A stretch of DNA of 47,868 nucleotides, taken from the NCBI GenBank assembly GCA_029860075.1, contig JAOUBX010000029.1:1-47868 (forward strand). The letters run 5' to 3'. The notes beneath the pieces were generated by a model that saw nothing but the letters and a program-made list of their open reading frames with translations, searched no databases and had not been told where the DNA came from. The stretch's first letter is position 1; the number at the start of each line of letters is the position of its first letter. The stretch is from Deltaproteobacteria bacterium (GTDB lineage Bacteria > Desulfobacterota > JADFVX01). Below, one piece after another: positions 33,742-42,623 of the stretch. The position numbers and the translations under genes are program-made.

Positions 33742-34386
33742 ATGCCTGCAAATATAACAAACATCCTTTTTCTTGCCCTGGCATGGACCGCCTTTTTTGT
33801 CATCCATTCTCTGCTTGCTTCAGTAACTGTTAAGGCGTTTATAAAAAAACGCCTTCCTAACTTTTTCCCCTTCTACAGGATCAGCTATAACGTTCTCTCA
33901 CTCGTCCTGCTTATCCCCATTTTCTGGTTCAGCCATTCCATAAAAAGTCCTCTCCTCTGGCAATGGAAGGGAACGATGAAGATAATTTCCACCGTCATTG
34001 CACTTTTGGCCCTGGCGGCATTCCTTCTTACGCTCCGTTATTACGATACAGCTGAATTTATAGGCATAAAGCAGATAAGGGAGAAAGACCCTGACTCAAA
34101 AGGGGAAGGTGTTTTTACCCTCTCCCCCCTTCACAGGTATGTGAGGCATCCCTGGTACTTGCTGGCCCTTCTTATTATCTGGACAAGAAATATGGACCTC
34201 ATCTTCTTCATAACAGCCATTGCGGTAACGGCCTATTTTATCATTGGGTCCAGGCTGGAAGAGGGGAAACTCCTGCTTTATTACGGCAAAAAATATGAAA
34301 AATATCTCTCTGCCGTACCGGGAATCATTCCTCTTCCATGGCGTTATATGACGAAAGTGGATGCAGAAAAATTGCAAAAAATGTAA
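33742..34386 (+). CDS. NnrU/ICMT-like membrane protein
   Basis: The protein has 214 residues with about five helices. LSPLHRYVRHPWYLLALLIIW and the later GSRLEEGKLLLYYGKKYEKY, then PGIIPLPW, are the SAM-binding core of phospholipid/isoprenylcysteine methyltransferases. NnrU, an inner-membrane protein tied to nitrogen-oxide reduction, belongs to the same superfamily, and the N-terminal architecture fits either. It starts 30 bases after fpr on the same strand, so a shared operon is likely. Without a search I do not separate NnrU from ICMT-type methyltransferases. Confidence 0.7.
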   Translation: MPANITNILFLALAWTAFFVIHSLLASVTVKAFIKKRLPNFFPFYRISYNVLSLVLLIPIFWFSHSIKSPLLWQWKGTMKIISTVIALLALAAFLLTLRYYDTAEFIGIKQIREKDPDSKGEGVFTLSPLHRYVRHPWYLLALLIIWTRNMDLIFFITAIAVTAYFIIGSRLEEGKLLLYYGKKYEKYLSAVPGIIPLPWRYMTKVDAEKLQKM

Positions 34387-34401
34387 AAGAAGTATGAAAA
34401 A

Positions 34402-34429
34402 TGTATCAGGTAGAATGTGTCAGTTAGAA
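34402..34429. repeat. Two tandem 14-mers
   Basis: TGTATCAGGTAGAA is followed directly by TGTGTCAGTTAGAA (two differences), then TGTACCTGG. It lies in the gap after the NnrU-like gene. Purpose unknown. Confidence 0.4.
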
Positions 34430-34452
34430 TGTACCTGGCAGGAAGCAAGATT

Positions 34453-34773
34453 TTAGCCGACCATGACAAATCTTAAAGCAAGAGATTTAAACCAGTCAAA
34501 AACATGCTTTACATATTTTTTCCCGGCAAGATAAATACCGGCAAAAAGAAGTACATAAGAAAAAGAATAGACGGCGGGACCGCCGGTGGAAAGAATGAGA
34601 GGCTCTTCAAGGTAAGCGGAAACAATGCCAAGAAGCCCTATGAGGGGCCAGCAAAAAAGATAACTTGCCGTAATAAGCGTGATACCGGCAAGTGTTTTCA
34701 AATCTCTCCGAGGCTTTCCGGCAGTAAGGCCGTTTAGAGATTGTACTTCAATATTTCTGACTTTTGATTCCAA
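34453..34773 (-). CDS. Small membrane protein of unknown function
   Basis: The protein has 106 residues with two helices (LAGITLITASYLFCWPLIGLLG and STGGPAVYSFSYVLLFAGIYLAG). The N-terminal 25 residues are polar and the C-terminus basic. TTG 34773 is the start; AGGT lies just upstream. No family recognised. It is convergent with the NnrU-like gene. Confidence 0.55.
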   Translation of the reverse strand: MESKVRNIEVQSLNGLTAGKPRRDLKTLAGITLITASYLFCWPLIGLLGIVSAYLEEPLILSTGGPAVYSFSYVLLFAGIYLAGKKYVKHVFDWFKSLALRFVMVG

Positions 34774-34925
34774 AAAAATACCTCATTACTGTCTGTCTGT
34801 TAAATCCGAAAAGCTGCTTATTTTAACTTTTTTGAAAGCAACCTTCAAGTGAATATTTCTTTTTTTGATAAAGCCACAGTAAAGTATTTGCAAAAAATGT
34901 TCCTCTTTACCGGAATCTCTAATAT

Positions 34926-36050
34926 TCAGGAAAGCCTTCCCTTATAATCCTGATAGGTAAATTCTTTCACAAGCCTGAATTCGTTCTCTTTCGTCCATAT
35001 ACCAAGAGAAGGAAGCTTAATTCCATTAAAAGTCGTTGTTTTAACAAAAGTATAGTGGATCATATCTTCAAAAACCACTTTATCTCCGATTTTTAAGGGA
35101 TCGGGGAAAGAAAAATCACCAATAAAATCGCCGGCAAGGCATGTTGGCCCACCGAAGCGGTAGACATGAGCATATTCACCCCCTTCACCGACATTTCTCA
35201 CGGCAGGCCGGTAGGGCATTTCCAGGCAATCAGGCATGTGGTTGGCAATGGAAACATCGAGAATGGCAACCTGGACACCATTATTGACAATATCGACGAC
35301 ACTTGAAACGAGTGGTCCCGTCTGCCAGCCAATAGCCTCTCCCGGCTCAAGATAAACCTGTACATTATATTTTTGAGAAAAGTTTTTAATGAGCCTGACA
35401 AGTTTTTCCACATCGTAACCGGCCCGCGTAATGTGGTGTCCTCCACCAAAGTTAACCCACTTCATGCGGTGGAAATATTTGCCGAATTTTTCTTCCGTCA
35501 CCTTAAGCGTTCTCTCCAGCACATGCGAGTCCTGTTCACAAAGGGTATGAAAGTGAAGACCATCTATGCCCTCAAGCTCATCTTCCTCAAAATTTTCAAG
35601 TCTCACACCGAGGCGGCTTCCCATAGCACAGGGATTGTAGATCTCCGTCTCTACCTCCGAATATTCGGGATTAATACGCATGCCGCAGCTCACTGCTCCT
35701 GCCCTGTCACGAAAACGTTTCCATTGGCCAAAAGAATTAAAAATCATATGGTCAGAGAGAGAAACAATCTCATCAATCTCGTCATCTTTATAGGCCGGGG
35801 AAAAGGTATGCACTTCCTTGCCCATCTCCTCATGCCCCAGTTTGGCCTCCCAGAGGCCGCTTGCAGCCGTACCATGAACTACTTTTCCTATCCGGGCAAA
35901 TGTGCTCCACATAGCATAGCCCTTAAGTGCAAGGAGTATTTTTGCACCCGATTTTTTTTGAACAAAGTCGAGAAGGTCGAGGTTTTTCTGAAGCAATTCC
36001 TCTTCACATACGTAACAGGGTGTCGGTATTTTTGAAATATCGATTGCCAT
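34926..36050 (-). CDS. nspC: Carboxynorspermidine decarboxylase NspC
   Basis: The protein has 374 residues, a PLP enzyme of alanine-racemase fold. It removes carboxyl from carboxynorspermidine or carboxyspermidine. The PLP Lys is in LLALKGYAMW, and the HFHTLCEQD, GGGHHITRAGY and EPGEAIGWQTG motifs match the NspC family. ATG 36050 (AIDISKIPTPCYVCEE) is chosen because the family begins there; a longer frame from 36089 adds a leader without precedent. It follows the synthase gene on the same strand, so both steps of the pathway are together. Confidence 0.93.
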   Translation of the reverse strand: MAIDISKIPTPCYVCEEELLQKNLDLLDFVQKKSGAKILLALKGYAMWSTFARIGKVVHGTAASGLWEAKLGHEEMGKEVHTFSPAYKDDEIDEIVSLSDHMIFNSFGQWKRFRDRAGAVSCGMRINPEYSEVETEIYNPCAMGSRLGVRLENFEEDELEGIDGLHFHTLCEQDSHVLERTLKVTEEKFGKYFHRMKWVNFGGGHHITRAGYDVEKLVRLIKNFSQKYNVQVYLEPGEAIGWQTGPLVSSVVDIVNNGVQVAILDVSIANHMPDCLEMPYRPAVRNVGEGGEYAHVYRFGGPTCLAGDFIGDFSFPDPLKIGDKVVFEDMIHYTFVKTTTFNGIKLPSLGIWTKENEFRLVKEFTYQDYKGRLS

Positions 36051-36065
36051 ATAAAATATAAATCT

Positions 36066-36144
36066 CCCCGCAGAGCATAGAGAGAACACAGAAAAAAGAA
36101 TTAACTTTACAAATTCTCTTTGCGCCCTTTGCGGCTTTGCGTGA
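36066..36144. repeat. Imperfect palindromic repeat between polyamine genes
   Basis: CCGC and AGAGAA on the left face TTCTCT and GCGG on the right. The right arm reads TTTGCGCCCTTTGCGG, the text of a dispersed repeat found in many bacteria. It lies in the gap between the synthase and nspC. Confidence 0.5.
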
Positions 36145-36175
36145 AATAATAAGGATTAACTTTTAAGGAAAATTG

Positions 36176-37354
36176 CTACACTTCTTTCACATGCCAGGGC
36201 AGTCCCTGCCTGTTAAGTTCTTCCATAAAAGGATCAGGGTCCATCTGCTCCATATTGAGTGTACCCGGTACTTTCCATTTTCCTTCCAGCATAAGTTTGG
36301 CCCCGATCATGGCAGGAACGCCCGTCGTGTAGGATACGGCCTGTGATTTGGTTTCTTTGCAGGTTTCTTCATGGTCACAGATATTGTATATATAGATGCT
36401 TTTTTCTTTGCCATCCTTAATCCCCTTAAAGATACAGCCAATATTGGTTTTACCTTTTGTCCTCGGTCCAAGTGATGCCGGATCGGGGAGGAGAGCTTTA
36501 AGGAACTGGATAGGTACGATCTTTTTCCCCTCAAATTCTACTTCATCGATCCTTGTCATCCCCACATTCTGCAGCACTCTTAAATGGGTCAGGTAGCTTT
36601 CACCGAAGGTCATGAAAAAACGTATTCTTTTGAGCCCTTTCATATGCTTAACCAGTGATTCCATCTCTTCGTGATAAAGAAGGTAAGAGTCCCGGGGGCC
36701 GATTTCGGGATAATCATGAACAATTTTGATTTCCATAGGCTCCGTTTCGATCCATTTTCCTTCTTCCCAGTAACGGCCTTTGGCGGTCACTTCACGGATA
36801 TTGATTTCAGGATTAAAGTTAGTGGCAAAGGGATAACCATGATCACCGGCATTACAGTCAAGAATATCGATGGTATGGATTTCATCAAAAAAATGCTTCT
36901 GAGCATAGGCGCAAAAAACATTGGTTACACCGGGGTCAAAACCACTGCCGAGGAGCGCCATAAGCTCGGCATCACGATACCTTCCATTGTAGGCCCACTG
37001 CTCCTTGTATTCAAACTTCGCCGTATCAGGGTGTTCATAATTGGCCGTATCGAGATAATCAACACCGCACCGGAGGCAGGCCTCCATAATGGTCAAATCC
37101 TGGTAAGGAAGCGCCACATTGATGACAACATCGGGTTTTACGAGTTTAATAAGATCAACAAGCTCAGACACGTTGTCTGCATCGACATGGGCAACCTCGA
37201 TCCTGTCACCCCCAATTTCATCCCTTATCTGCTCACACTTGCTCAAAGTACGGCTCGCAAGAACAATCCTCTCAAAAACGTCCCTGTTCATGACACACTT
37301 ATGGGTGACAACCCTGCCGACGCCACCGGCCCCGATTATCAATACACTGCTCAT
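36176..37354 (-). CDS. Carboxynorspermidine synthase (saccharopine-dehydrogenase family)
   Basis: The protein has 392 residues. The N-terminal Rossmann motif is VLIIGAGGVGRVV, and the rest (HVDADNVSELVDLIK, NVALPYQDLTIMEACL, GSGFDPGVTNVFCAYA) fits the saccharopine dehydrogenase-like carboxynorspermidine synthase (CANSDH/LYS1-like). It joins aspartate semialdehyde and a diamine with NADPH. ATG 37354 has GGAGAG upstream. Its pairing with nspC gives spermidine or norspermidine by the alternative route that does not need AdoMet decarboxylase. No AdoMet decarboxylase or agmatine-pathway gene was seen nearby. Confidence 0.9.
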   Translation of the reverse strand: MSSVLIIGAGGVGRVVTHKCVMNRDVFERIVLASRTLSKCEQIRDEIGGDRIEVAHVDADNVSELVDLIKLVKPDVVINVALPYQDLTIMEACLRCGVDYLDTANYEHPDTAKFEYKEQWAYNGRYRDAELMALLGSGFDPGVTNVFCAYAQKHFFDEIHTIDILDCNAGDHGYPFATNFNPEINIREVTAKGRYWEEGKWIETEPMEIKIVHDYPEIGPRDSYLLYHEEMESLVKHMKGLKRIRFFMTFGESYLTHLRVLQNVGMTRIDEVEFEGKKIVPIQFLKALLPDPASLGPRTKGKTNIGCIFKGIKDGKEKSIYIYNICDHEETCKETKSQAVSYTTGVPAMIGAKLMLEGKWKVPGTLNMEQMDPDPFMEELNRQGLPWHVKEV

Positions 37355-37574
37355 TCTCTCTCCTTAAAAATAACGCTGTTATAAGAGCTAAAATTAACTG
37401 CAAGCAGCAAAAATGTCAAACAGAAAAGATGGACTTTTTGTAATCTATGCTTTCCGGTAAATAAATAATCCGGGAGGGTTTTAGAGAAGCAAGAAGGACT
37501 TTCCTGTCTCCTTACTTCTCTATATAAAGTGATATGGGCCTTAAACCTGGAAAGGGCAGTTGAATCCTTTTCTA

Positions 37575-37898
37575 CTATCTTTTACCCGCACAGGTAACGC
37601 AATAGCAGGTGTAAGGAATTGCTTCGAGACGCTTTACAGGAATCGGCATCCCGCACATGCGGCAGGTTCCGTATTCGTCTTTCTCAATTAACTCAAGCGT
37701 TCTGTCTATCTGGTTAAGCTCTTCCAATGCTCCTTTATGAATGCCGCTTAGCACTTCCGCGTTTTCGAGTTCAATTGCCTGCTCTGAAGAGTCTCTGTTA
37801 AGTGGACTGGAGTAATCGAGGTTGATTTTATCTATTCTTGAGAGAAGAATTTCTCGCTTACTCATTAGTTTTTCACTGATTCTTTCATAGTGAGACAT
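37575..37898 (-). CDS. DksA/TraR-type zinc-finger protein
   Basis: The protein has 107 residues with a helical hairpin and then the zinc finger CRMCGMPIPVKRLEAIPY with CYCVTCAGKR. The DksA family binds RNA polymerase and modulates the stringent response. The coiled-coil tip acidic pair is not the usual DxxDxA, so it may be a TraR-like rather than a true DksA. ATG 37898 has GGGAG upstream. It lies 32 bases after the DUF465 gene, in the same operon. Confidence 0.87.
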   Translation of the reverse strand: MSHYERISEKLMSKREILLSRIDKINLDYSSPLNRDSSEQAIELENAEVLSGIHKGALEELNQIDRTLELIEKDEYGTCRMCGMPIPVKRLEAIPYTCYCVTCAGKR

Positions 37899-37930
37899 TA
37901 TCTTAACTCCCTTATATAAGTTGGCCTGAA

Positions 37931-38170
37931 TCAGGCAGAAGCAGTAATAATTTTATAGAGTCGATCCTTAAGCAGGAGACGCTCTTTCTTCTTATCTTCC
38001 AGGTAAAAATCAGAAGATACTTCAACTTCAGCCTCTATTCTTCTTACTTCACGGTCAACTTCATGGTATTCATCAAAAAGGCGCAGGAAGTAGTTATTCT
38101 CCAACTTGAGAGTGTGGATACGTTCACGATGTTCAGGGAATTCATGTAACAAATCATGCTTTTCGACCAT
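37931..38170 (-). CDS. DUF465 (YdcH-like) protein
   Basis: The protein has 79 residues in the DUF465 family: HDLLHEFPEHRERIHTLKLEN, then FLRLFDEYHEVDREVRRIE and KKKERLLLKDRLYKII. It is a small coiled-coil-like protein of unknown role. ATG 38170 has GGAGG upstream. It precedes the DksA-type gene. Confidence 0.87.
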   Translation of the reverse strand: MVEKHDLLHEFPEHRERIHTLKLENNYFLRLFDEYHEVDREVRRIEAEVEVSSDFYLEDKKKERLLLKDRLYKIITASA

Positions 38171-38481
38171 TTTCTCCTCCTTCAGTTAATATAAAAAAAT
38201 AAAAAACACGCTTACCCACCATCCTTATTGCTGTAATAATTTCTGATGTGAAGATCCGCCTTTTCAGCTTCAAAGTACATGTCGATCCCATTCATGGCTG
38301 GCATAATGATAACAATCTCATGAAATATGACAATCAGTTAAAAACTCTTTTTTTTGTCACAAATTCTATTTATTTTTGTAAGTATTTTACCTACAAGAAG
38401 AGCTATAAAAACTGAGGGAAAACAATAAGAAAAAAATAAGGAGGTTTAAGGCTTGAAAACTTTATATAATCAAAACCGGGA
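38171..38481. other. Gap before the DUF465 operon, with a tiny + strand ORF
   Basis: No gene of normal size. On the + strand AAGGAGGT (about 38439) sits seven bases before TTG 38453, which opens a 19-residue frame (KTLYNQNRDYSINPCFTA) ending inside the 3' end of the response-regulator gene on the other strand. It may be a real micro-ORF or chance. The rest holds promoter-like AT-rich DNA for the - strand operon. Confidence 0.3.
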
Positions 38482-39114
38482 TTATTCTATTAATCCATGT
38501 TTTACGGCGTAGTATGTAATCTCTGAATTGTTTTTCAGGTTCATTTTTTCAAGAACCCTGGCCCTGTAGGTACCAATTGTCTTTTCACTTAAAAATAACG
38601 ATTCTGCAATTTCTTTAACTGTTTTCCCGGTAGCAATCATGCGCATCACTTCATATTCACGATTTGAAAGCTTTTCATGAGGATCTATTTTCAGGTTATC
38701 CTCAATGGCATAGGCCAACCTCTCTGCCACTGATTTGCTCACATGTTTACCACCACATGAAACCTTACGAACAGCATCGATTAATTCATCAAGAGCGCCC
38801 TCTTTAGTTAAATATCCGGAAGCACCTAATTTCAAGGCCCGAACAGCATATTGATCTTCGGGGCAAGCGCTCAAAATGAGGACAGCCAGCCGTGGAAATT
38901 CATTTTTTATATCCTTGACAATATCGAGGCCACTCTGTCCCGGCATGATAATATCAAGAATAATGACATCATATTTATGCTTACGTATTTTATCAAACAC
39001 TTCATGACAAGTGGTCGCCTCATCAACAACAAGCATATCGCCAGGAGAAGATAAAACCTTCCTCAGGCCCTGCCTGATAAGGGGGTGATCATCTGCAATT
39101 AAAATATTTATCAT
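38482..39114 (-). CDS. NarL/FixJ-type response regulator
   Basis: The protein has 210 residues. The receiver shows ADDH (D8, D9), the phospho-site D54 (IILDIIMPG) and GYLTKEGAL with the conserved Lys. The DNA-binding end has the LuxR motif (LSNREYEVMRMIATGKTVKEIA). No histidine kinase is adjacent, so it is an orphan here. Target genes are unknown; a link to the nos genes is not shown. Confidence 0.93.
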   Translation of the reverse strand: MINILIADDHPLIRQGLRKVLSSPGDMLVVDEATTCHEVFDKIRKHKYDVIILDIIMPGQSGLDIVKDIKNEFPRLAVLILSACPEDQYAVRALKLGASGYLTKEGALDELIDAVRKVSCGGKHVSKSVAERLAYAIEDNLKIDPHEKLSNREYEVMRMIATGKTVKEIAESLFLSEKTIGTYRARVLEKMNLKNNSEITYYAVKHGLIE

Positions 39115-39343
39115 GCTCTCACGATATCATTTATACGTTTAAAAAATGTACTCATATAAAATTGACAACCCATATTATGTTAGCACAGTTAATTTAAAAA
39201 AAAGATGATTATTTTGGTTGTACTAACGAAAGTCAGCTAAGCCATTTTTTATCAGACAAATACAAATATTCCAATTGAAACTGGCACAACAAAGCCACCA
39301 TCTGCTATAATCAGCCTTCTACTATTCGCAAAAGGAAGCTGCT

Positions 39344-40900
39344 TTGGAAATACCTGAAATAAAGCCCGGTCATTTAGGTCCGGACCATGTTGCGCCTGAT
39401 GCCATCCCCTTTATCAAACGGCAGCAAACAAACCCGTCACGCTGGAAGGGTGATGGATGGGATGCTTTTGTCGCTGAACTTGAAGAAAAAGGGCTTGAAA
39501 TAAGGCAAGGGAAGGCGGCAAAAGGCATATTTATCACCGATGCGGGAGGCCTTGCCTATGGTCTGCCTCATGGAGCAGTGAGAGCCGAGAGTGCGGAGCA
39601 GATCTCTCAACTGCTTAAAGCGGCCCAAAAACACAAGGTACCCGTTACCACCCGCGGAGGGGGACTTACTACGGAGGGTGAGTCCGTAGCCTTCGGCGGA
39701 GTGCTTCTCGATATGACAGGCATGAGCAGGGTCAAAAAGGTAGACAAGGAAAATCTCACCGTCCGTACCGAGGCCGGCATCTTCTGGCACTCCCTTGCGG
39801 AAGAACTGAGGCGTTATAATATGGACTACCTTTCATCGCCTCTTAACCTTACCTCCTCTGTAGGAGGAACACTCGGCGTAGGCGGTGTCGACGTCAACTC
39901 GACCCGTTTCGGCTGCAGCGCAGATCAGGCCCTTTCTGTTGAAGTGGTAACACCGACCGGTGAGATTGTGGAATGCTCCGACTCGGTAAATGCAGACCTT
40001 TTCAAGCGCGTCATCCTCGGTTACGGCCAGTTCGGCGTCATTACGGAAGCAACTCTCAGGATCAGACCCTATACTCCGCTTAAAATGCACTATTTTTACT
40101 ACAGTTCATTAGGAAATGCGGTGAAAGATCTCGTCATGATTGACAAGGCTAGAGCCTGCCACTATTCAGGCATTCTCACCATGATGGACAGGGCTATCAC
40201 CCTCCTTGTCGCATTCGACTCAGATAATGCAGAGCAGGAGTTCATGTCAGAATGGCGGCCAAAACTCAAGGGTCACGGAGAAGCGGCTTTTGCCGTTAAT
40301 ACCGCCCTCTATTATCTTTTGAGGCCATGGAAAGTGCGTGAGGCGCTTTTTCTCTATAATCGGAAGAAGGAACTTTTCCCTGACCTTCATCCGCCTCATC
40401 ATATGAAAGACGGCAAAATCCTCGACCGCACCGTCGTATTTTCACGGGCTGTCTGGAAGCACTGGGGCGGTAAACAGATGATCATTCCCGACGTTTCAAC
40501 CAATGCCGAAAAATTTGCCGAAGCGGTAGAAAAAGGAAACAGGGTTTGCAAAAAATACTTTCCACACTACACTCTTTACTGTGTCGGCATAAGATTAAGG
40601 GAAGACCACAGGGACCATTATGAAATGTCCTGCATTCCACCTGACGCTGAAGACATTGCTTATGGCTGCGAATTTGAACCCATGCTGGAAAACCGTATCT
40701 ACAGCCGCGATTACCTGCAATCATTCAAGAATGAGATCTACGATATGGGCGTCGAACTGGAAGGAAGCTACTACCGCTTTGGCGGTATGATGAAAGGTTA
40801 TATCCGTCGCGTATTCGGCGATGAAGTGGTGGATAAGCATCTCGAAATGAAAAAGAAGGCCGATCCCTCCATGATACTTAACAGGGACGTCATATTCTGA
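39344..40900 (+). CDS. FAD-binding oxidoreductase (GlcD-like)
   Basis: The protein has 518 residues. The PCMH-type FAD domain has VTTRGGGLTTEGESVAFGG, MDYLSSPLNLTSSVGGTLGVGG, then GYGQFGVITEATLRIRPY. The C-terminal half is the substrate domain of the glycolate oxidase/D-lactate dehydrogenase or berberine-bridge-like type. TTG 39344 is the start with AAGGAAG upstream. The gene overlaps the Fe-S gene that follows by one base, so they form a two-subunit oxidase feeding electrons to Fe-S clusters. Substrate unknown. Confidence 0.88.
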   Translation: MEIPEIKPGHLGPDHVAPDAIPFIKRQQTNPSRWKGDGWDAFVAELEEKGLEIRQGKAAKGIFITDAGGLAYGLPHGAVRAESAEQISQLLKAAQKHKVPVTTRGGGLTTEGESVAFGGVLLDMTGMSRVKKVDKENLTVRTEAGIFWHSLAEELRRYNMDYLSSPLNLTSSVGGTLGVGGVDVNSTRFGCSADQALSVEVVTPTGEIVECSDSVNADLFKRVILGYGQFGVITEATLRIRPYTPLKMHYFYYSSLGNAVKDLVMIDKARACHYSGILTMMDRAITLLVAFDSDNAEQEFMSEWRPKLKGHGEAAFAVNTALYYLLRPWKVREALFLYNRKKELFPDLHPPHHMKDGKILDRTVVFSRAVWKHWGGKQMIIPDVSTNAEKFAEAVEKGNRVCKKYFPHYTLYCVGIRLREDHRDHYEMSCIPPDAEDIAYGCEFEPMLENRIYSRDYLQSFKNEIYDMGVELEGSYYRFGGMMKGYIRRVFGDEVVDKHLEMKKKADPSMILNRDVIF

Positions 40901-41877
40901 TGGAGCCCCTCACTGCAAGCATAAGTCCTTCAGAAAATGATTTTTCGGCATGCAGCGGCTGCAGCCTCTGCCTCCTCCCCTGCCCCGTCTGGCGTCAGAA
41001 GAGAGATATAACCTTTACCTGGCAGGGCCGCGCCAGGGCTTTACAGCAGGGAGCCGCCAAAGAAGACCTGAGAGAGTCAATTTTTGCCTGCGCCTATTGT
41101 GGTTCCTGCGATCCCATCTGTCCTCAAGGAATAGACCTTAGAGGCAACATGGCACAGCTCAGGGGAAATGACGAGAATAATCCTTTTGCAAAAGAAATCT
41201 GCATCAGGATAGAAGAAGCGCTAAAAAAACCGGTTAATCCCGGGAAAAAGGCTCACACCCTCCTTGTCATAGGAGATAATGATCAACGTATTGAGAAGAT
41301 AAGAAGCCTTCTTTCGGGAAAAACCACTGTTGAACCAGCCTCTGATAAGGGACGGGACATAGTCCTGGCCATAGAGGCGGGGCTGGAGATACCCGAAGAA
41401 AGACTTGAAGCTTTCATCAATCCACTGAAAAAGGCCAAAGAAATAATAGTCAGTAACGGCATATTGAAGCGTCCCCTCAAGCACCTTCTGCCCGGTCTTA
41501 AGGTGAGAGGGCTCGGTCAAGTCTTAAGCTCTCTTCCTCAAATTAGAAGCAAGCTGAAACCGACTGATTTCTATATCATTGAAAGCCGTGCCTACAACTG
41601 GGACTTGCAAAGCATGGTTGTTTACTATGATAAATTACGCAGGGAGACAGGCGCCATATTCAACCTCGATCTCAACCGCATTGCAATACCGACAACGGCA
41701 ACAAGCATACAGCAGATATCAGGCATTAAGGGAATCAATGCAGCAGAACAGGTTAAGTGGCTCCTTGAAGGCAGGGAGGTAAAACGTATTGTCGTGGAAA
41801 GTGTGGACGATGGAGAAGCATTCAGCGCTTCAGTGGATATCCCCGTTATTCATCTTTCAGATCTTGGGGAAGTCTAA
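40900..41877 (+). CDS. 4Fe-4S dicluster protein (GlcF-like)
   Basis: The protein has 325 residues. Two ferredoxin motifs are CSGCSLCLLPCPVW and CAYCGSCDPICPQG, with the family spacing. The rest resembles a GlcF/HdrD-like cap but lacks obvious CCG motifs, so it is short for that family. ATG 40900 overlaps the preceding TGA (TGATG). It should pass electrons from the FAD subunit to a quinone or ferredoxin. Confidence 0.83.
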   Translation: MEPLTASISPSENDFSACSGCSLCLLPCPVWRQKRDITFTWQGRARALQQGAAKEDLRESIFACAYCGSCDPICPQGIDLRGNMAQLRGNDENNPFAKEICIRIEEALKKPVNPGKKAHTLLVIGDNDQRIEKIRSLLSGKTTVEPASDKGRDIVLAIEAGLEIPEERLEAFINPLKKAKEIIVSNGILKRPLKHLLPGLKVRGLGQVLSSLPQIRSKLKPTDFYIIESRAYNWDLQSMVVYYDKLRRETGAIFNLDLNRIAIPTTATSIQQISGIKGINAAEQVKWLLEGREVKRIVVESVDDGEAFSASVDIPVIHLSDLGEV

Positions 41878-41899
41878 ATGAAAACCTGAGATTTTTCAT

Positions 41900-42511
41900 T
41901 TATTCGAGAATGCCGGAAATTACACGCTTTATTTTATTGATAAAAAGTCTCAATGAGGACGGTTCAAAATACCCTTCCAGAGCAGTTGACGCCAGAATAT
42001 AAGGCTCGTAGGCATTGACAAATTCACTTTCCGATAAGGATGTGCCTTTTTCTATGAGGGGCATATCTTTGTTGAGCGCAAAGAGCACAAACCTGTATAA
42101 ATGCTTCTCACCAGGACAGGGGCCTCTATAACCCTCTTTCCCCTCTACAATTCCTTCAATTCTTCCAAGCTTTTCTCCCAATGAAAAGTTTGAAATATTT
42201 TTGGGAATATTATAAACAGTCCAGTGTTTCGTTTCTCTCTCGCGCCCCCCATGGCCTCTATCAGTCATGATTAAAGCAAAGCTTTCCGAATTATCCGGTG
42301 GAGATGTCCATGCCAGGTGAGGCGATTTATTCTCCCCTCCTAACCATTGACAAACATTAACGCGTGGAATATTACCTCCGTTTTCCAAACCATTGCTGAC
42401 TAATTTAAAATGGGAACTCAATTTTTCACCACTCACTCTTTTGTTAATAGCGCTGTCTTTGGGAGCATCACTAAAAGCAGCAGTCATTAATAATAAAACA
42501 AGATATTTCAT
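41900..42511 (-). CDS. PEBP/YbhB-family phosphatidylethanolamine-binding protein
   Basis: The protein has 203 residues. There is a short signal-like start (YLVLLLMTAAFSDA). The PEBP fold follows with ENKSPHLAWTSPPDNSESFALI, TKHWTVYNIPKNISNF, YRGPCPGEKHLYRFVLFALN. Bacterial YbhB/YbcL proteins are of largely unknown role. It converges with the Fe-S protein. Confidence 0.87.
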   Translation of the reverse strand: MKYLVLLLMTAAFSDAPKDSAINKRVSGEKLSSHFKLVSNGLENGGNIPRVNVCQWLGGENKSPHLAWTSPPDNSESFALIMTDRGHGGRERETKHWTVYNIPKNISNFSLGEKLGRIEGIVEGKEGYRGPCPGEKHLYRFVLFALNKDMPLIEKGTSLSESEFVNAYEPYILASTALEGYFEPSSLRLFINKIKRVISGILE

Positions 42512-42623
42512 AAAATCATCAAAGGTTACGATTATATACAGGATTACAAATTAAACACTCCGCCGCAGGCAGCGGCATATTGGCGTGGAGACTGTCTACC
42601 GGTTTATTCCGGGTATAGGAAGC

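Noticed and set aside
42540..42623. GC-rich segment CCGCCGCAGGCAGCGGC as a terminator or REP
   Set aside because: The arms are too short and no T-run follows, so I do not call it.
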